From assembly GCA_009924135.1 (NCBI GenBank), contig RFSE01000003.1, forward strand, positions 22,698 through 86,697: a stretch of DNA of 64,000 nucleotides, in the 5' to 3' direction. Shown piece by piece: positions 45,501-53,564 of this stretch. The notes beneath the pieces are model-generated. The model saw only the letters and a program-made list of their open reading frames with translations, was not told where the DNA came from and made no database searches. Made by a program: the position numbers and the translations under genes. Source of the DNA: Pseudomonadota bacterium (GTDB lineage Bacteria > Verrucomicrobiota > Verrucomicrobiia > Limisphaerales > SXTU01). How positions within the stretch are numbered: position 1 is the stretch's first letter; each line of letters begins with the position of its first letter.

Positions 45501-46103
45501 CAGCGAGACAAAGCATTCCGCCGACTCGGCCTGCGAAGCGGTGAACGGCAGGCGGAGCAGCGCTTGCGGCGGTTTCAGCGCGAAGTCCAGCATCCGCGCG
45601 AAGGTGCGGACGGGCACGGCCTTCTTATCGTCCGGAATGGGCAGACCGTTTTCGGCCACATGAAACACGCCGGCCGTGGTGCGGCGGTCCTTGGCCGGAT
45701 TGTGCAGCACGCCCTGCCGCACACGATACGAGCTGACGATGTCCGAGATGAACTCATCACGGTCCGGCGGGATGGACAGGGCGCGCGCGATGCCGTGCCG
45801 GTCGAGAACAAACGTCTGCCCTGGCAGCCGTACGGGCACGCCGGTCTCGTGCAGGTACTCGTCGAGGAACTGCTGGATGCGCCAGTCCACCGGGGCCTGG
45901 TAATCGGACAGCAGCCGTTCCGTCTCGCGGTGCCGGGCCAGGAGCGACTCCGTGAGGTCGCGGAATTCCAAGGCGTCGGCCGTGGACAGCGTCGGACAAC
46001 CGAGTGCCGCGAGCTTGAGATTGATGTAGGTGACGAGCTTGGGATCGGTGAGCGGGGAGTTGTTGCCACCGAACCCGATGGCTTTTTGCAGGTCAGCCTT
46101 CAT
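42579..46103 (-). CDS. large PEPCK-like protein, putative PPi-type PEP carboxykinase
   Basis: A 1174-residue soluble protein with no signal peptide. The start MKADLQKAIGFGGNN is preferred over longer frames that run into the upstream gap. I see a kinase-1a-like loop S487-GGG-K491-S492 (VSGGGKSEISKSL), resembling the PEP carboxykinase loop (SACGKT/SGTGKT), followed by VFIADFKKDFD, which could supply the catalytic Asp. TFCHKPSTVS precedes it. The length, about twice that of ATP- or GTP-type PEPCK, matches my knowledge of the PPi-type enzymes, which make oxaloacetate and PPi from PEP, CO2 and phosphate or the reverse. The presence of PPi-PFK fits. The call is inference from one motif and length; it may instead be an uncharacterised kinase-like family. 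Confidence 0.45.
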   Translation of the reverse strand: MKADLQKAIGFGGNNSPLTDPKLVTYINLKLAALGCPTLSTADALEFRDLTESLLARHRETERLLSDYQAPVDWRIQQFLDEYLHETGVPVRLPGQTFVLDRHGIARALSIPPDRDEFISDIVSSYRVRQGVLHNPAKDRRTTAGVFHVAENGLPIPDDKKAVPVRTFARMLDFALKPPQALLRLPFTASQAESAECFVSLLLRPLVCPAVPGFCAERTMEIRFFAPGNLVSNLDFVESIFGNAGDPYLPENDAALDAEHWTGHTGCVILAPHLITITKKDAGLPSWDRATERQRRDGMCWRDERELYNEGSAFKLTARDESGIIVTIIADNYFGYCKKEVKTQISFAANLFGRCEEEHAGGALVFASYDLGEEFAGGVHVQQRGHSFADAAALFADKMELKAEGYAVDRAFSDIIYVPEDASFDLRTQAVTWTDERGPQKIKLLATHTYVRPSGYRIQMEKPAGRIWRLVGTRGEGTFCHKPSTVSGGGKSEISKSLSDAILQGPVFIADFKKDFDKVAKLITRDYSPRFRDSARNGKDLRPLLSRERSLGSVIKLLTPSPKDYSDEYNEWLESIPQYVKELVFVVKRFYKPEWGKNWREHFSVDVVNGVPGNELKCDNRKLSTTYLRVGFDTEGAWRVFSLRKDFHPATKLQQEDDISASVVVPAPAVSLAAVEPPPVTSPEATAGATAFLSRTSVNAAADPGVSFKFVQNCEYRLFQRPDDAIHRGYDKQAEGDFAQPGNFFSNYQPLTKADAQRELEDSVNFVKFTPPMADLIKLAARDEGRPRFFVSSAQPRLVDGKMTKNPRYLQTRQDLVHPREVHLAEMATRLFRRLPTSQPLHRPVNAVLPGRRNNPPEPGVRALSVFNPVHHLELPELFIEFISSMTGKSPSTTGAGSEGALTKGPFNALHPIIDLNAALVSYILTGSGVLLTCAGHVGPKVRVDHDISLLVPELLCRMGPEERDPEFLKREGYLERCEDFDYNGQRVLASRLGWRITGRFVRHYFGRVFNYPHSVFTEEMLRPELQDPAIFADGVDNIVSTARGVAGNYFADGGVELACPPLRALLHIMRDGQYEGRELGHPEIRALFTRESLLASDWYAERLKAQQAADVKLWQRRVKNLDAFYARANTRVVAAQLNIRDRLDLAWAELRRANAPEYLATLRGTLGVQPRLR

Positions 46104-46204
46104 GCGTCGTGACTCTATGGAGCCAAGGTGGTACGGGGCAAATGACAAATTCTGCTCATTTGCAACAAAGTTGCCAATCGAAGCGGGCAACCGACGAGGC
46201 AAGG

Positions 46205-48148
46205 CTACTTCTTCTTGTCCGGTTCCGTCTTCACGGGAGTGGGCGAACTGGCCGGGGTGGGAGCAGGCTGCGAGGTGGGAGTGATTACGGTCGTGGTACG
46301 CGGAGCCGCTGGCGCAAACGGTTGTGGTTGGGGCTGATAAGTCGGTGTTGGTGTCGGCAAAGTTACCGTGGGACGGGGCGGTGCCACCGGCTGCACGGCA
46401 GCCGGAATCGGCTGGGAGCGGGACGGCAGCCCTACCGGTTTGGGCGCTTCGGGGCGGAAGAAAGGATGGCTGGGAGCGACGGCCGTCGGGGCGGTCAGGG
46501 CCGGCGCGGTGCTGGTGACGGGTTGCGGCGGGGTCAAGGGCCGGAACAGCGAGTTGTCCACCGTGTTGGGACCCGTCACGCCGACGGGTTGCCCATTGGT
46601 TTCGTTCGGTTTCGCGACGGGGTGCTCGGCACTGGCACCGGGACGATGCGTCGGACGCCCGGGTCCGGCGGACGGCTCGGTGGTGTAGCCGGTGAGCACT
46701 GGTACCCCGGTGCTGGTCTTATCGTAAACCGGGCGACCAGCGATCGTCTGGGGGACCGTCGCGCCCGCCGGGACGAGTTCGGTGCGCGTTTCGCCCTTGC
46801 TGTTCGTGAGCGCCACAGCCTTCACCGGTGCGCCGGGATTCAGCGGCGGACGGTAGATGACGACTTCATTGCCGGACTTCTCGAGCTTGTCGAGGCGCAG
46901 GACGCCGCCAGGCTCGTTGGGCGAAGCCTCGCGTACGGAGATTTTGCGTACTTCCGAACGCGTCAGCAGGGCGACACGTTCCGCCGGGACGCCGTGGTTG
47001 ATGATGACGTTATTGTTGATCTGGATGTTGTTGATGACGGTGGTTCCCGTATAGACCGAAAGCACGAGCGCAGGTGCAACTCCGAAATACCCAGGGTTGC
47101 GATCGCAAAACCGGCCGAAGGGCACGAACGAGTAATGGGTGTCGGTCAGGCCGAAGTCGAAACCGGCCGCGACGTTCTCGCCGCCATAAACCAAGCCACG
47201 GCCGGCCACGAACACTGCCCCGGGAGGCAACGGAGCCCAGCCACAGTAAGCCGCCGAACTGCGCCACACCACCCAGGCTGGTCCCCAAGTCGTGTCAGGC
47301 ACCCAGAGCCAGCCATTGCGCGGGTGCAGTGTCCACCGGCCATAGTGGAAGGGTGCCCAGCCCCAGGCGTAATCGGACTGCCAGTACCAGCCATTGTCCG
47401 TGTAAAGCCAGCGGCCCCGGTCGAAGTAGGGTCGCCACCCAGCCGTGGCGACCGCCACGCTCGGCTGCCAGCACCATCCGTATTCGGCCACCTGCACCCA
47501 AGTGCCGTAGGGCCGGAGTTGTTCGTAGAACACACTGACAGCTTGCGGCAGGGCGACGGGAGCGGCGGCCTCTGCCTGGACTGGTTGAGGGAGGACAACC
47601 ACCTGGGGAGCCGGCTCAACGACGGGCCGTTGAGCGGCCGGGGCCACGGCCGCTGGTACCGGTGCCGGCACAGGTGCCGGCGGCGGGTTGACCACGGCGA
47701 CGTTCACATTGGGCCGGGCGGGTACGGCATTGACTGCTGCCACCGGTGCCGGTGCCGGCGGAGCGGCGGCGGCTTGTTCCCGCATGCGGGCCGTTTGCTG
47801 GATGAGCGCGGTGACGATGCGCGGCGAGACCCCGATGTCCTTCAAGTAAATGAGTTCGTCTGCCGTGGGGGTGAGGTGGTTTGTGGATTTCTCGACAAAC
47901 GCCTTTACCACGGATTCATCCAGTCCGGCCTGGTGGAGACGCGCGATTTCCACGATGGGAGCCGAGAGGTTGGCACCCGCCGGGTTGGGACGAACCACCA
48001 CTTGCGCATCGCTCACGGGCGCGGCGGCAGGCGGTTCCGGCGGGGCGGTCCGTACGGTCGGACGCGGTTGCTCCAGGCAGCCGGCGAGCAAGCCAGTAGT
48101 GGCCGCCACCACGAGGGTGAAGAGCGCACGTGCAAGAGAAGTTTTCAT
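46205..48148 (-). CDS. DUF6600-type lipoprotein, proline-rich
   Basis: A 647-residue protein with a lipoprotein signal (MKTSLARALFTLVVAATTGL, lipobox LAGC with C24). A helical region (about 60-115: ARLHQAGLDESVVKAFVEKS) is followed by proline/alanine spacers. A Trp/Tyr-rich domain of the DUF6600 kind covers about 205-330 (YGTWVQVAEYGWCWQPSVA, GWYWQSDYAWGWAPFHYGRW, GWLWVPDTTWGPAWVVW). The last 250 residues are low-complexity Pro/Thr/Ala with a KKK tail. It is probably anchored in the envelope and bound to cell-wall or outer-membrane material. Function is unknown. Confidence 0.8.
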   Translation of the reverse strand: MKTSLARALFTLVVAATTGLLAGCLEQPRPTVRTAPPEPPAAAPVSDAQVVVRPNPAGANLSAPIVEIARLHQAGLDESVVKAFVEKSTNHLTPTADELIYLKDIGVSPRIVTALIQQTARMREQAAAAPPAPAPVAAVNAVPARPNVNVAVVNPPPAPVPAPVPAAVAPAAQRPVVEPAPQVVVLPQPVQAEAAAPVALPQAVSVFYEQLRPYGTWVQVAEYGWCWQPSVAVATAGWRPYFDRGRWLYTDNGWYWQSDYAWGWAPFHYGRWTLHPRNGWLWVPDTTWGPAWVVWRSSAAYCGWAPLPPGAVFVAGRGLVYGGENVAAGFDFGLTDTHYSFVPFGRFCDRNPGYFGVAPALVLSVYTGTTVINNIQINNNVIINHGVPAERVALLTRSEVRKISVREASPNEPGGVLRLDKLEKSGNEVVIYRPPLNPGAPVKAVALTNSKGETRTELVPAGATVPQTIAGRPVYDKTSTGVPVLTGYTTEPSAGPGRPTHRPGASAEHPVAKPNETNGQPVGVTGPNTVDNSLFRPLTPPQPVTSTAPALTAPTAVAPSHPFFRPEAPKPVGLPSRSQPIPAAVQPVAPPRPTVTLPTPTPTYQPQPQPFAPAAPRTTTVITPTSQPAPTPASSPTPVKTEPDKKK

Positions 48149-48267
48149 GGCGGGACAGGTCGCCCCACGGACAACCGGATGTTTCCTAATGGACATTGTA
48201 AGTATGCGTAGTATTCAGCCACTGGTCCGGGCTTGTTGTTGGCCCCCGGATTGTGTTTGCTGCGGTC

Positions 48268-49242
48268 ATGTTCAGCCTGCGTTTGTCCGTCTTGTTCCTG
48301 GCCGCAGTCGTCCTGCCGCTCACCGCGCAAGTTCCCCTGCCCAACGCCAAGCCCATCCCGCTCGTGCAGGCGCTGCCGCAACCGTACGACCAGGTCTCCT
48401 TCCAACGCGAGGGCGTCGAACTGGCGCGGCTGCATTTCGGGCCGGGGCTGAACCGTCCGTTCGTGTTCCCGCTCATCGGTCCCTCGGGCCAGACGGTCAC
48501 GCGCATGGGACATCCGCACGACCCCTTCAGCCACAGCCATCACAATTCGATCTGGGTTTCGCATAACGATGTGAACGGCTGGAGTTTCTGGGCGGATCGC
48601 GGCACCAATCAGGGCCGCATCATCGGCCAGCGCCTGGAACGGCTCGACGACGCGGACACCGGTGCGGCGGCAACGATCTACAACCACTGGGTGGACAAGA
48701 ACGGCAAGGTCATGATCGAGGAACGCCGTCGCGTGAGCCTCGAATTGCTTCCCAACCACGAAACCATGCTGGTGCTGGACCTGCGCTTCGAAGCCAAGGG
48801 CGCGCCGGTGACGTTCGGCAAGACGCCCTTCGGCCTCGTCGGTGTGCGCATGGCCAAGTCCATCGGCATCGCCGACGGCGGTGGGACGATCCGCAACTCC
48901 GAGGGTAACGTGGACGAGCAGGGGGACAACGGCTGCTTTTGGAAGCGCGCCCGCTGGTGTGATTATTCCGGACTCATTCTCCCCGGCAAAACCGAGGGCG
49001 CGACTTTGTTCGATCATCCGGGGAATCCCAACCATCCGACCTTCTTCCACGTGCGCAGCGACGGCTGGATGGGCACGAGCTTCACTCACGATGCTCCCCG
49101 CATCGTCGAGCCTGGCAAACCGCTGCAACTGCGCTACGCCGTCTATGTCCATGCGGGCGTGCCGGCGAAGGAAGCGTTGCAGAAGCAATGGGAGACGTTC
49201 GCCAGGACGGAGCTGCCGGACCTGAGCGGAAAGCGGAAGTAA
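48268..49242 (+). CDS. secreted PmoA-family (DUF6807-like) protein
   Basis: A 324-residue protein with a signal peptide (MFSLRLSVLFLAAVVLPLTA). The body has the family motifs RPFVFPLIGPSGQTVTR, HSHHNSIWVSHNDVNGWSFW, GTPFGLVGVR-like KTPFGLVGVRMAKS and DYSGLILPGKTEGATLFDHP. The name 'PmoA' comes from a database label and does not imply methane oxidation; these proteins occur in carbohydrate-degradation contexts in PVC bacteria. An in-frame GTG 15 bases upstream is a possible alternative start. The histidine-rich HPHDPFSHSHH segment could bind metal. Confidence 0.75.
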   Translation: MFSLRLSVLFLAAVVLPLTAQVPLPNAKPIPLVQALPQPYDQVSFQREGVELARLHFGPGLNRPFVFPLIGPSGQTVTRMGHPHDPFSHSHHNSIWVSHNDVNGWSFWADRGTNQGRIIGQRLERLDDADTGAAATIYNHWVDKNGKVMIEERRRVSLELLPNHETMLVLDLRFEAKGAPVTFGKTPFGLVGVRMAKSIGIADGGGTIRNSEGNVDEQGDNGCFWKRARWCDYSGLILPGKTEGATLFDHPGNPNHPTFFHVRSDGWMGTSFTHDAPRIVEPGKPLQLRYAVYVHAGVPAKEALQKQWETFARTELPDLSGKRK

Positions 49243-49256
49243 CGGCGGGGTTTGTT

Positions 49257-49391
49257 GAACCACAGAGGCACAGAGGACAGCGAGGAAGACAATTTCGAAT
49301 CAGGAAGGCAGGAAGGCAGGAAATGGGCGATTCCATTCCTGCCTTCCTGCTTTCCTGATCTCCCTCTGTGTTCTCGGTGCCTCTGTGGTTC
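49257..49391. repeat. nested inverted repeat, about 135 bases
   Basis: Outer arms GAACCACAGAGGCAC (49257-49271) and GTGCCTCTGTGGTTC (49377-49391) are perfectly inverted. Inner arms built from CAGGAAGG units (49299-49322 and 49336-49359) pair with one mismatch around a small loop. The 220-base gap between the PmoA-like and GT9 genes, which converge, contains only this element. It could fold into a long hairpin and end both transcripts. Confidence 0.85.
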
Positions 49392-49462
49392 AATTCCAGT
49401 ACCACTCCGACACCAACTTTCCGCCTGGCCTGGTCGTTGTCTGCCTCTGAGTTGCCTCTCGT

Positions 49463-50479
49463 TCACCGGGCCAGCCGGGCCAGCACCGTTTCGGCGACGC
49501 GCGTCGGCGTGATGTGGCGCAGGCAGGCCAGGGGTTCGGCCCAGTGACAACGGCTTTTCATGCACGGGGCACAGGGGAGCGGATGGCTTAGCGCAAGGTG
49601 CGTCTGGCCGTAGGGGCCGGTCTGGTCCGGACGCGTCGGGCCGAAGAGCGAGATCACCGGCCGGCGCAACGCGGCGGCGAGGTGCATGGGACCGGTGTCG
49701 TTGGTGACGAGCAGTTCGCAGCGGCGGAGCAGCTCGATGAGTTCCGGCAGGGTGGTACGACCGGCGAAATTTACGCAGCGGTCCGGGGCCGCGTTTTGGA
49801 TGGCGTTGGTGAGCGCCCAGTCGCCCGGCCCGCCCAGCAACGCGAAACGAAAGGCCGGTTCGCGCGCCGCCAGTTGCCGGACGAGTTCGGCAAAGTGTTC
49901 CACCGGCCAGCGTTTGTTGTCCCACCGCGCACCGGGATTGATGCCCAGCCAGCGAAAGCCATCGCGCGGCCATTTGGTTTCAACGGCGTGGGCAATACTC
50001 GCGCGCGGCGGCAGCCACTCGAAGCGGTCATGCACTGGAATGCCCAGCGTGCGGGCCACGGCGAGATACCAGTCCACGGCGTGCGGCTGGTCCTTGGGGC
50101 GGGGCACGGCCACGTCGTAGGCGAGATGCGCGCCCTCGCGTTCCAGTTCGAGACCGACGGTGAACTCGCCACGCGCCAGCCAGGCAAAGGTGGCGCTGCG
50201 GGCCAGCCCTTGCAGGTCGATCGCCCAATCGTAATGCGTGTCGCGCATCGCCCGAATCTGCGCGATCCCGTCCGGCCAGTAGCCGGGCGAACGCCAGCGC
50301 CGGCGCTCGAACGGGATGACGGCTGCGAGATCGGGATCGCCGTCCAGCAACGGCAGCAGTTCGGCCGCGAGCCACCAGTGAATTTCCGCGTCAGGACGGT
50401 GCAGTTTCAGCAGCCGCAACAGCGGCAGCGCCTGCACCACGTCCCCGAGGGAGCTGGGTTTGAGGATGAGAACTTTCAC
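49463..50479 (-). CDS. glycosyltransferase family 9 (heptosyltransferase-like)
   Basis: A 338-residue GT-B enzyme. MKVLILKPSSLGDVVQALPLL, YDWAIDLQGLARSA, LGINPGARWDNKRWP, ALLGGPGDW and LVTNDTGPMHLAAAL are the conserved motifs of ADP-heptose:LPS heptosyltransferases. It should act at the inner face of the inner membrane in lipopolysaccharide core assembly. It stands alone here, not next to other LPS core genes. The exact sugar (heptose or other) is uncertain. Confidence 0.9.
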   Translation of the reverse strand: MKVLILKPSSLGDVVQALPLLRLLKLHRPDAEIHWWLAAELLPLLDGDPDLAAVIPFERRRWRSPGYWPDGIAQIRAMRDTHYDWAIDLQGLARSATFAWLARGEFTVGLELEREGAHLAYDVAVPRPKDQPHAVDWYLAVARTLGIPVHDRFEWLPPRASIAHAVETKWPRDGFRWLGINPGARWDNKRWPVEHFAELVRQLAAREPAFRFALLGGPGDWALTNAIQNAAPDRCVNFAGRTTLPELIELLRRCELLVTNDTGPMHLAAALRRPVISLFGPTRPDQTGPYGQTHLALSHPLPCAPCMKSRCHWAEPLACLRHITPTRVAETVLARLAR

Positions 50480-50551
50480 CGCAAAGAGGCTGGGAGGTTA
50501 GCCACAAGGAGGCACCAGCGGCACAAAAATATGAAACGAACCGGGAAGGCC

Positions 50552-50584
50552 GAAAAAGAAACGCGCCCGACTCAAGCGGGCGCG
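50552..50584 (-). terminator. intrinsic terminator
   Basis: Read on the - strand: an 8-base-pair stem CGCGCCCG/CGGGCGCG with a 7-base loop, followed by TTTCTTTTT. It lies about 33 bases after the stop of the phosphoesterase gene and so ends the transcript of that gene and of the acylphosphatase. Confidence 0.8.
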
Positions 50585-50616
50585 GTCCGGAGATTATTGG
50601 AGACTGCTGCGCGGTC

Positions 50617-51339
50617 TCACTTGCCCAACGCCAGGCGTTCGGCCAGCCGTTCGGGCAGCCCGGCTGCGCGAATCTTCGCCTGCGCGGTCGCAATGTCGTA
50701 GTCCAGGCGGCGCAGTTCGATGGTCTGCTCGTCCATGTCGTAGATGACATAGGCGCACTTGGGGTTGCCATCGCGGGGCTGGCCGACGCTGCCGACGTTG
50801 ACGAAGTATTTCTTGCCGGCTTCGACCTTGAACTTGGAGTACGTACCACCGCGCACGGTGGCATCGCGGACGAAGGCCACGGGCACGTGGGTGTGGCCGA
50901 AGAAGCAGACACCGGTGTTCTGGTAGGTGAAGCTCGCTGCGGCCGCCAGCTTGTCGAATACGTAGCCCCAGCGTTTGGGACCATCGAGCGTCGCATGGAC
51001 GATGGTGAAATTGGCCACCAGGCGGATGTAACGCATCTCGCGCAGCCAGAGGATGTCGTCTTCGGAGAGCTGTGAGCGCGTCCAGTTGACGGCTTCGGCG
51101 GCATGCGGGTTGAAGCCTTCGAGCGCGGAGTCCACGGAACAGTATTCGTCGTGGTTGCCCTTGACCACCGGCATGCCCATCGTCCGGATGACATCAAGGC
51201 ATTCCTTCGGGTTGGCGTTGTACCCGATGACGTCGCCGAGGCAGGCGTAGTGGGTCACCTTGTTGGCCTGAGCATCTGCCAAGACGGTCTGAAGACCCTC
51301 CCAGTTCGCATGGATGTCGGCGATGATCGCGTATTTCAT
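50617..51339 (-). CDS. calcineurin-like metallophosphoesterase
   Basis: A 240-residue protein of the YfcE/bacterial diadenosine-tetraphosphatase-like group. Metal-binding motifs are D8-x-H10 in IADIHAN, GDVIGY, GNHDEY and GHTHVP, all intact. The start MKYAIIADIHANWEG fits the family. It starts 11 bases after the acylphosphatase gene, with which it is probably co-transcribed, and a terminator follows. The natural substrate is unknown. Confidence 0.9.
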   Translation of the reverse strand: MKYAIIADIHANWEGLQTVLADAQANKVTHYACLGDVIGYNANPKECLDVIRTMGMPVVKGNHDEYCSVDSALEGFNPHAAEAVNWTRSQLSEDDILWLREMRYIRLVANFTIVHATLDGPKRWGYVFDKLAAAASFTYQNTGVCFFGHTHVPVAFVRDATVRGGTYSKFKVEAGKKYFVNVGSVGQPRDGNPKCAYVIYDMDEQTIELRRLDYDIATAQAKIRAAGLPERLAERLALGK

Positions 51340-51350
51340 TGAACGGCGTT

Positions 51351-51632
51351 CTATCGAACTATTTCAAAACCGCGGAACTCGCTGCGGGCCTCGCCCCAGC
51401 GGGCCTCTTCCTGCCGGATGAACCCATCCAGCCCGGCGTCACGGATGCCCTGCTGGAACGCTTCCAGCTCATCACGCACACCCTCGGCCACCAACTCCAC
51501 CCGGCCATCGGGCAGGTTCCGCACCGTGCCCGCAATCTCATAACCCGCCGCCACCTGCTTCGCAGTGTAGCGAAAGCCGACGCCCTGCACGCGCCCCGAA
51601 TAATAGATCTGCAACCGGCACCGGCTCATCAT
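51351..51632 (-). CDS. acyP: acylphosphatase
   Basis: A 93-residue enzyme that hydrolyses carboxyl-phosphate bonds. The catalytic residues are present: R21 in GRVQGVGFRY and N39 in GTVRNLPDGRVEL. Length is normal for the family (about 90). The start MMSRCRLQIYYSG is chosen because the frame upstream has no family-like residues; the second Met is equally possible. The gene runs with the phosphoesterase 11 bases downstream. Confidence 0.93.
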   Translation of the reverse strand: MMSRCRLQIYYSGRVQGVGFRYTAKQVAAGYEIAGTVRNLPDGRVELVAEGVRDELEAFQQGIRDAGLDGFIRQEEARWGEARSEFRGFEIVR

Positions 51633-51731
51633 TTTCCGTCCGCGCACGAAACCACCAGTCAGTTCCGGAGGGCGGACCGGCAGACTATCCGGCAAAGCCG
51701 CTGCTCAAAGCAAGCTCCAAGGCGGTGCGGT

Positions 51732-52196
51732 TCAAACCGGCATTTTGGGCACCCGCTGGGTGACTCCCGGCCGGGGTGCCGGTGCCCCGGTGAACGCCGT
51801 GTTCAAATGGTTGAACACGTCCGGCGGCATGCGCTTGGGCTTCTCGTCCAGCCCGGTGCAGACGTGCCGCGTGCGGCCGGTCAGGATGATCTGGTTGCGC
51901 GCGTTCGAAATCCCGTAAACGAAGGTGATTTTCAGCCGGTCCATCTCCGTTACCACCACCTCGACCGTTAACTCATCGTCATAACGGGCCGCCGCCTCAT
52001 AATGCACGTGGACCTCGACTACCGGGAATATCACGTCCTGTGCCTGCAACGTGGCCAGGGGCACGCCGGCCACCCGGAAGAACTCACCCCGGGCGCGCTC
52101 CAGAATGTCCAGGTACCGCGCGTAGTAAACGTGGTTTCCCACGGTGCATTCGGCGTAGGTCACCCGGTAGCGGTGGCGGAAAGGAACGGCGGACAT
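51732..52196 (-). CDS. acyl-CoA thioesterase, YbgC/4HBT-like
   Basis: A 154-residue hot-dog-fold protein. HVYYARYLDILERARGEFFR and FPVVEVHVHYEAAARYDDELTVEVVV are the typical helix and strand signatures of the 4-hydroxybenzoyl-CoA thioesterase family. The catalytic Asp expected in the DxD-type motif is replaced: the segment is YAECTVGNHVYY, with T18 at that position. It may use another residue, or have lost or changed activity. It is divergent from the MFS gene. Confidence 0.8.
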   Translation of the reverse strand: MSAVPFRHRYRVTYAECTVGNHVYYARYLDILERARGEFFRVAGVPLATLQAQDVIFPVVEVHVHYEAAARYDDELTVEVVVTEMDRLKITFVYGISNARNQIILTGRTRHVCTGLDEKPKRMPPDVFNHLNTAFTGAPAPRPGVTQRVPKMPV

Positions 52197-52288
52197 GGGG
52201 GCAGCCTAACGCCCCGCCGCCCCGCTGCCAATTCCCGAAAGCAGATTGGACGCTTCTCACCGCCGCGCCTTTCCCGCAGTCTCTTCGC

Positions 52289-53515
52289 GTGTCGCTGCCA
52301 CACACCCAAGTCACTTTTCACTACGAGCGCCTGCGCGCCGTAACGACGGGCATCATGGAGGCGGCTGGCACGACGTTCCTCCTGCTCATCGCCGTGCGGC
52401 ACTTCAACGCCGGACCAACGGCGAAGGCCCTCATTGCGGCCGGCGGCAGCGTGGGGCATCTCATCAGCCCATTCGTGGTGAACCGCGCGACGCAGCTCGG
52501 CTGGCCCGTGGCACAGGCGGCTTCGCGCATCGGTTACCTGGGCGCGACGGCGCTGCTGCTCGCGGTGTTCGCCCCCGGCCTGCCGCTGTATGTGCTCGGC
52601 AGCGTCCTGGCCACGACCTGCGCCTCGGCGGCCATCCCGCTGATGACCCAGGTCTATCAGATGAACTACCCGCCCTTGGAGCGCGGCCGGCTGTTTTCCA
52701 AGGCGATGGTGGTGCGCATCGGCATGGCGGCACTGGCGAACGAACTGGGCGGGCGCCTGCTGGCCGTGCATCTCGAATACTTCCGCGCGCTTCTGTTGTT
52801 CTTCGCGTTTGCGTTTGCGTTTGGGGCCTGGTGCCAGTCGCGGATTCCGTCGGAACCGCTCACCGCCAGTGCGGGTACCCATCCCTTGCGGGCGCTGCAT
52901 TACGCCCGCGAGGACCGCCTGTTCCGGCTCACGCTCATTTCGTGGATGTTCATGGGGATGGGCAACCTCATGATGTATCCCATGCGCGTCGAGTATCTCG
53001 CCAACGAGCGCTACGGCCTCAAGCTGGACGTGACGACCGTTGCCCTGCTCGTGGGGGTGATCCCCAACCTGGCGCGGCTGATCATGAGTCCCATCTGGGG
53101 CTGGCTCTTTGACCGGATGAATTTCTTCACCCTGCGCGCGGTGCTGAACGTTGGCTTTGCCCTCGGCATCCTGTCGTTCTTCGTGAGCCGGGACATGACC
53201 GGGCTGGCGGTGGGCGCGGTCATCTTCGGCGTGTCCAACGCCGGCGGCGACGTGGCCTGGAGCTTGTGGGTGACGAAGTTCGCCCCGCCGGAGCGCGTGG
53301 CCGATTACATGAGCGTCCACACGTTTTTCACCGGGGTGCGGGGCGTGGCGGCACCGCTGGTTGCATTCCATCTTGTCGGCACGCTGGGCATGACCAACAT
53401 GGCGTGGATTTGCACGGCGTTGATCGGTGTCAGCGTGGTGATGCTTGGCACGGAAGTCCCCCTGGGCCGCAAGGCCAAGCCCGCAACCCCGACGACGGAA
53501 GAGGTTTCGGAGTAA
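52289..53515 (+). CDS. MFS transporter
   Basis: A 408-residue membrane protein with about 12 hydrophobic segments. The start is a GTG (VSLPHTQVTFHYERLRA), because the open frame upstream is antisense to the thioesterase. Recognisable MFS parts are LTLISWMFMGMGNLMMY, PNLARLIMSPIWGWLFDRMN and SNAGGDVAWSLWVTKF. It resembles uncharacterised MFS proteins without strong similarity to known drug or sugar exporters. Substrate is unknown. Confidence 0.8.
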   Translation: MSLPHTQVTFHYERLRAVTTGIMEAAGTTFLLLIAVRHFNAGPTAKALIAAGGSVGHLISPFVVNRATQLGWPVAQAASRIGYLGATALLLAVFAPGLPLYVLGSVLATTCASAAIPLMTQVYQMNYPPLERGRLFSKAMVVRIGMAALANELGGRLLAVHLEYFRALLLFFAFAFAFGAWCQSRIPSEPLTASAGTHPLRALHYAREDRLFRLTLISWMFMGMGNLMMYPMRVEYLANERYGLKLDVTTVALLVGVIPNLARLIMSPIWGWLFDRMNFFTLRAVLNVGFALGILSFFVSRDMTGLAVGAVIFGVSNAGGDVAWSLWVTKFAPPERVADYMSVHTFFTGVRGVAAPLVAFHLVGTLGMTNMAWICTALIGVSVVMLGTEVPLGRKAKPATPTTEEVSE

Positions 53516-53564
53516 GCCAGCCCACGGCCAATCGAACTCACCCTACCGGGGAAAAGCCGCACCT

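Noticed and set aside
46109..48211. 700-codon + strand frame
   Set aside because: Antisense to the lipoprotein gene with an Arg/Gly-biased composition; no motif found.
48268..49242. Methane oxidation gene from the family name PmoA
   Set aside because: The name is a database label; no membrane monooxygenase features or partner subunits are present.
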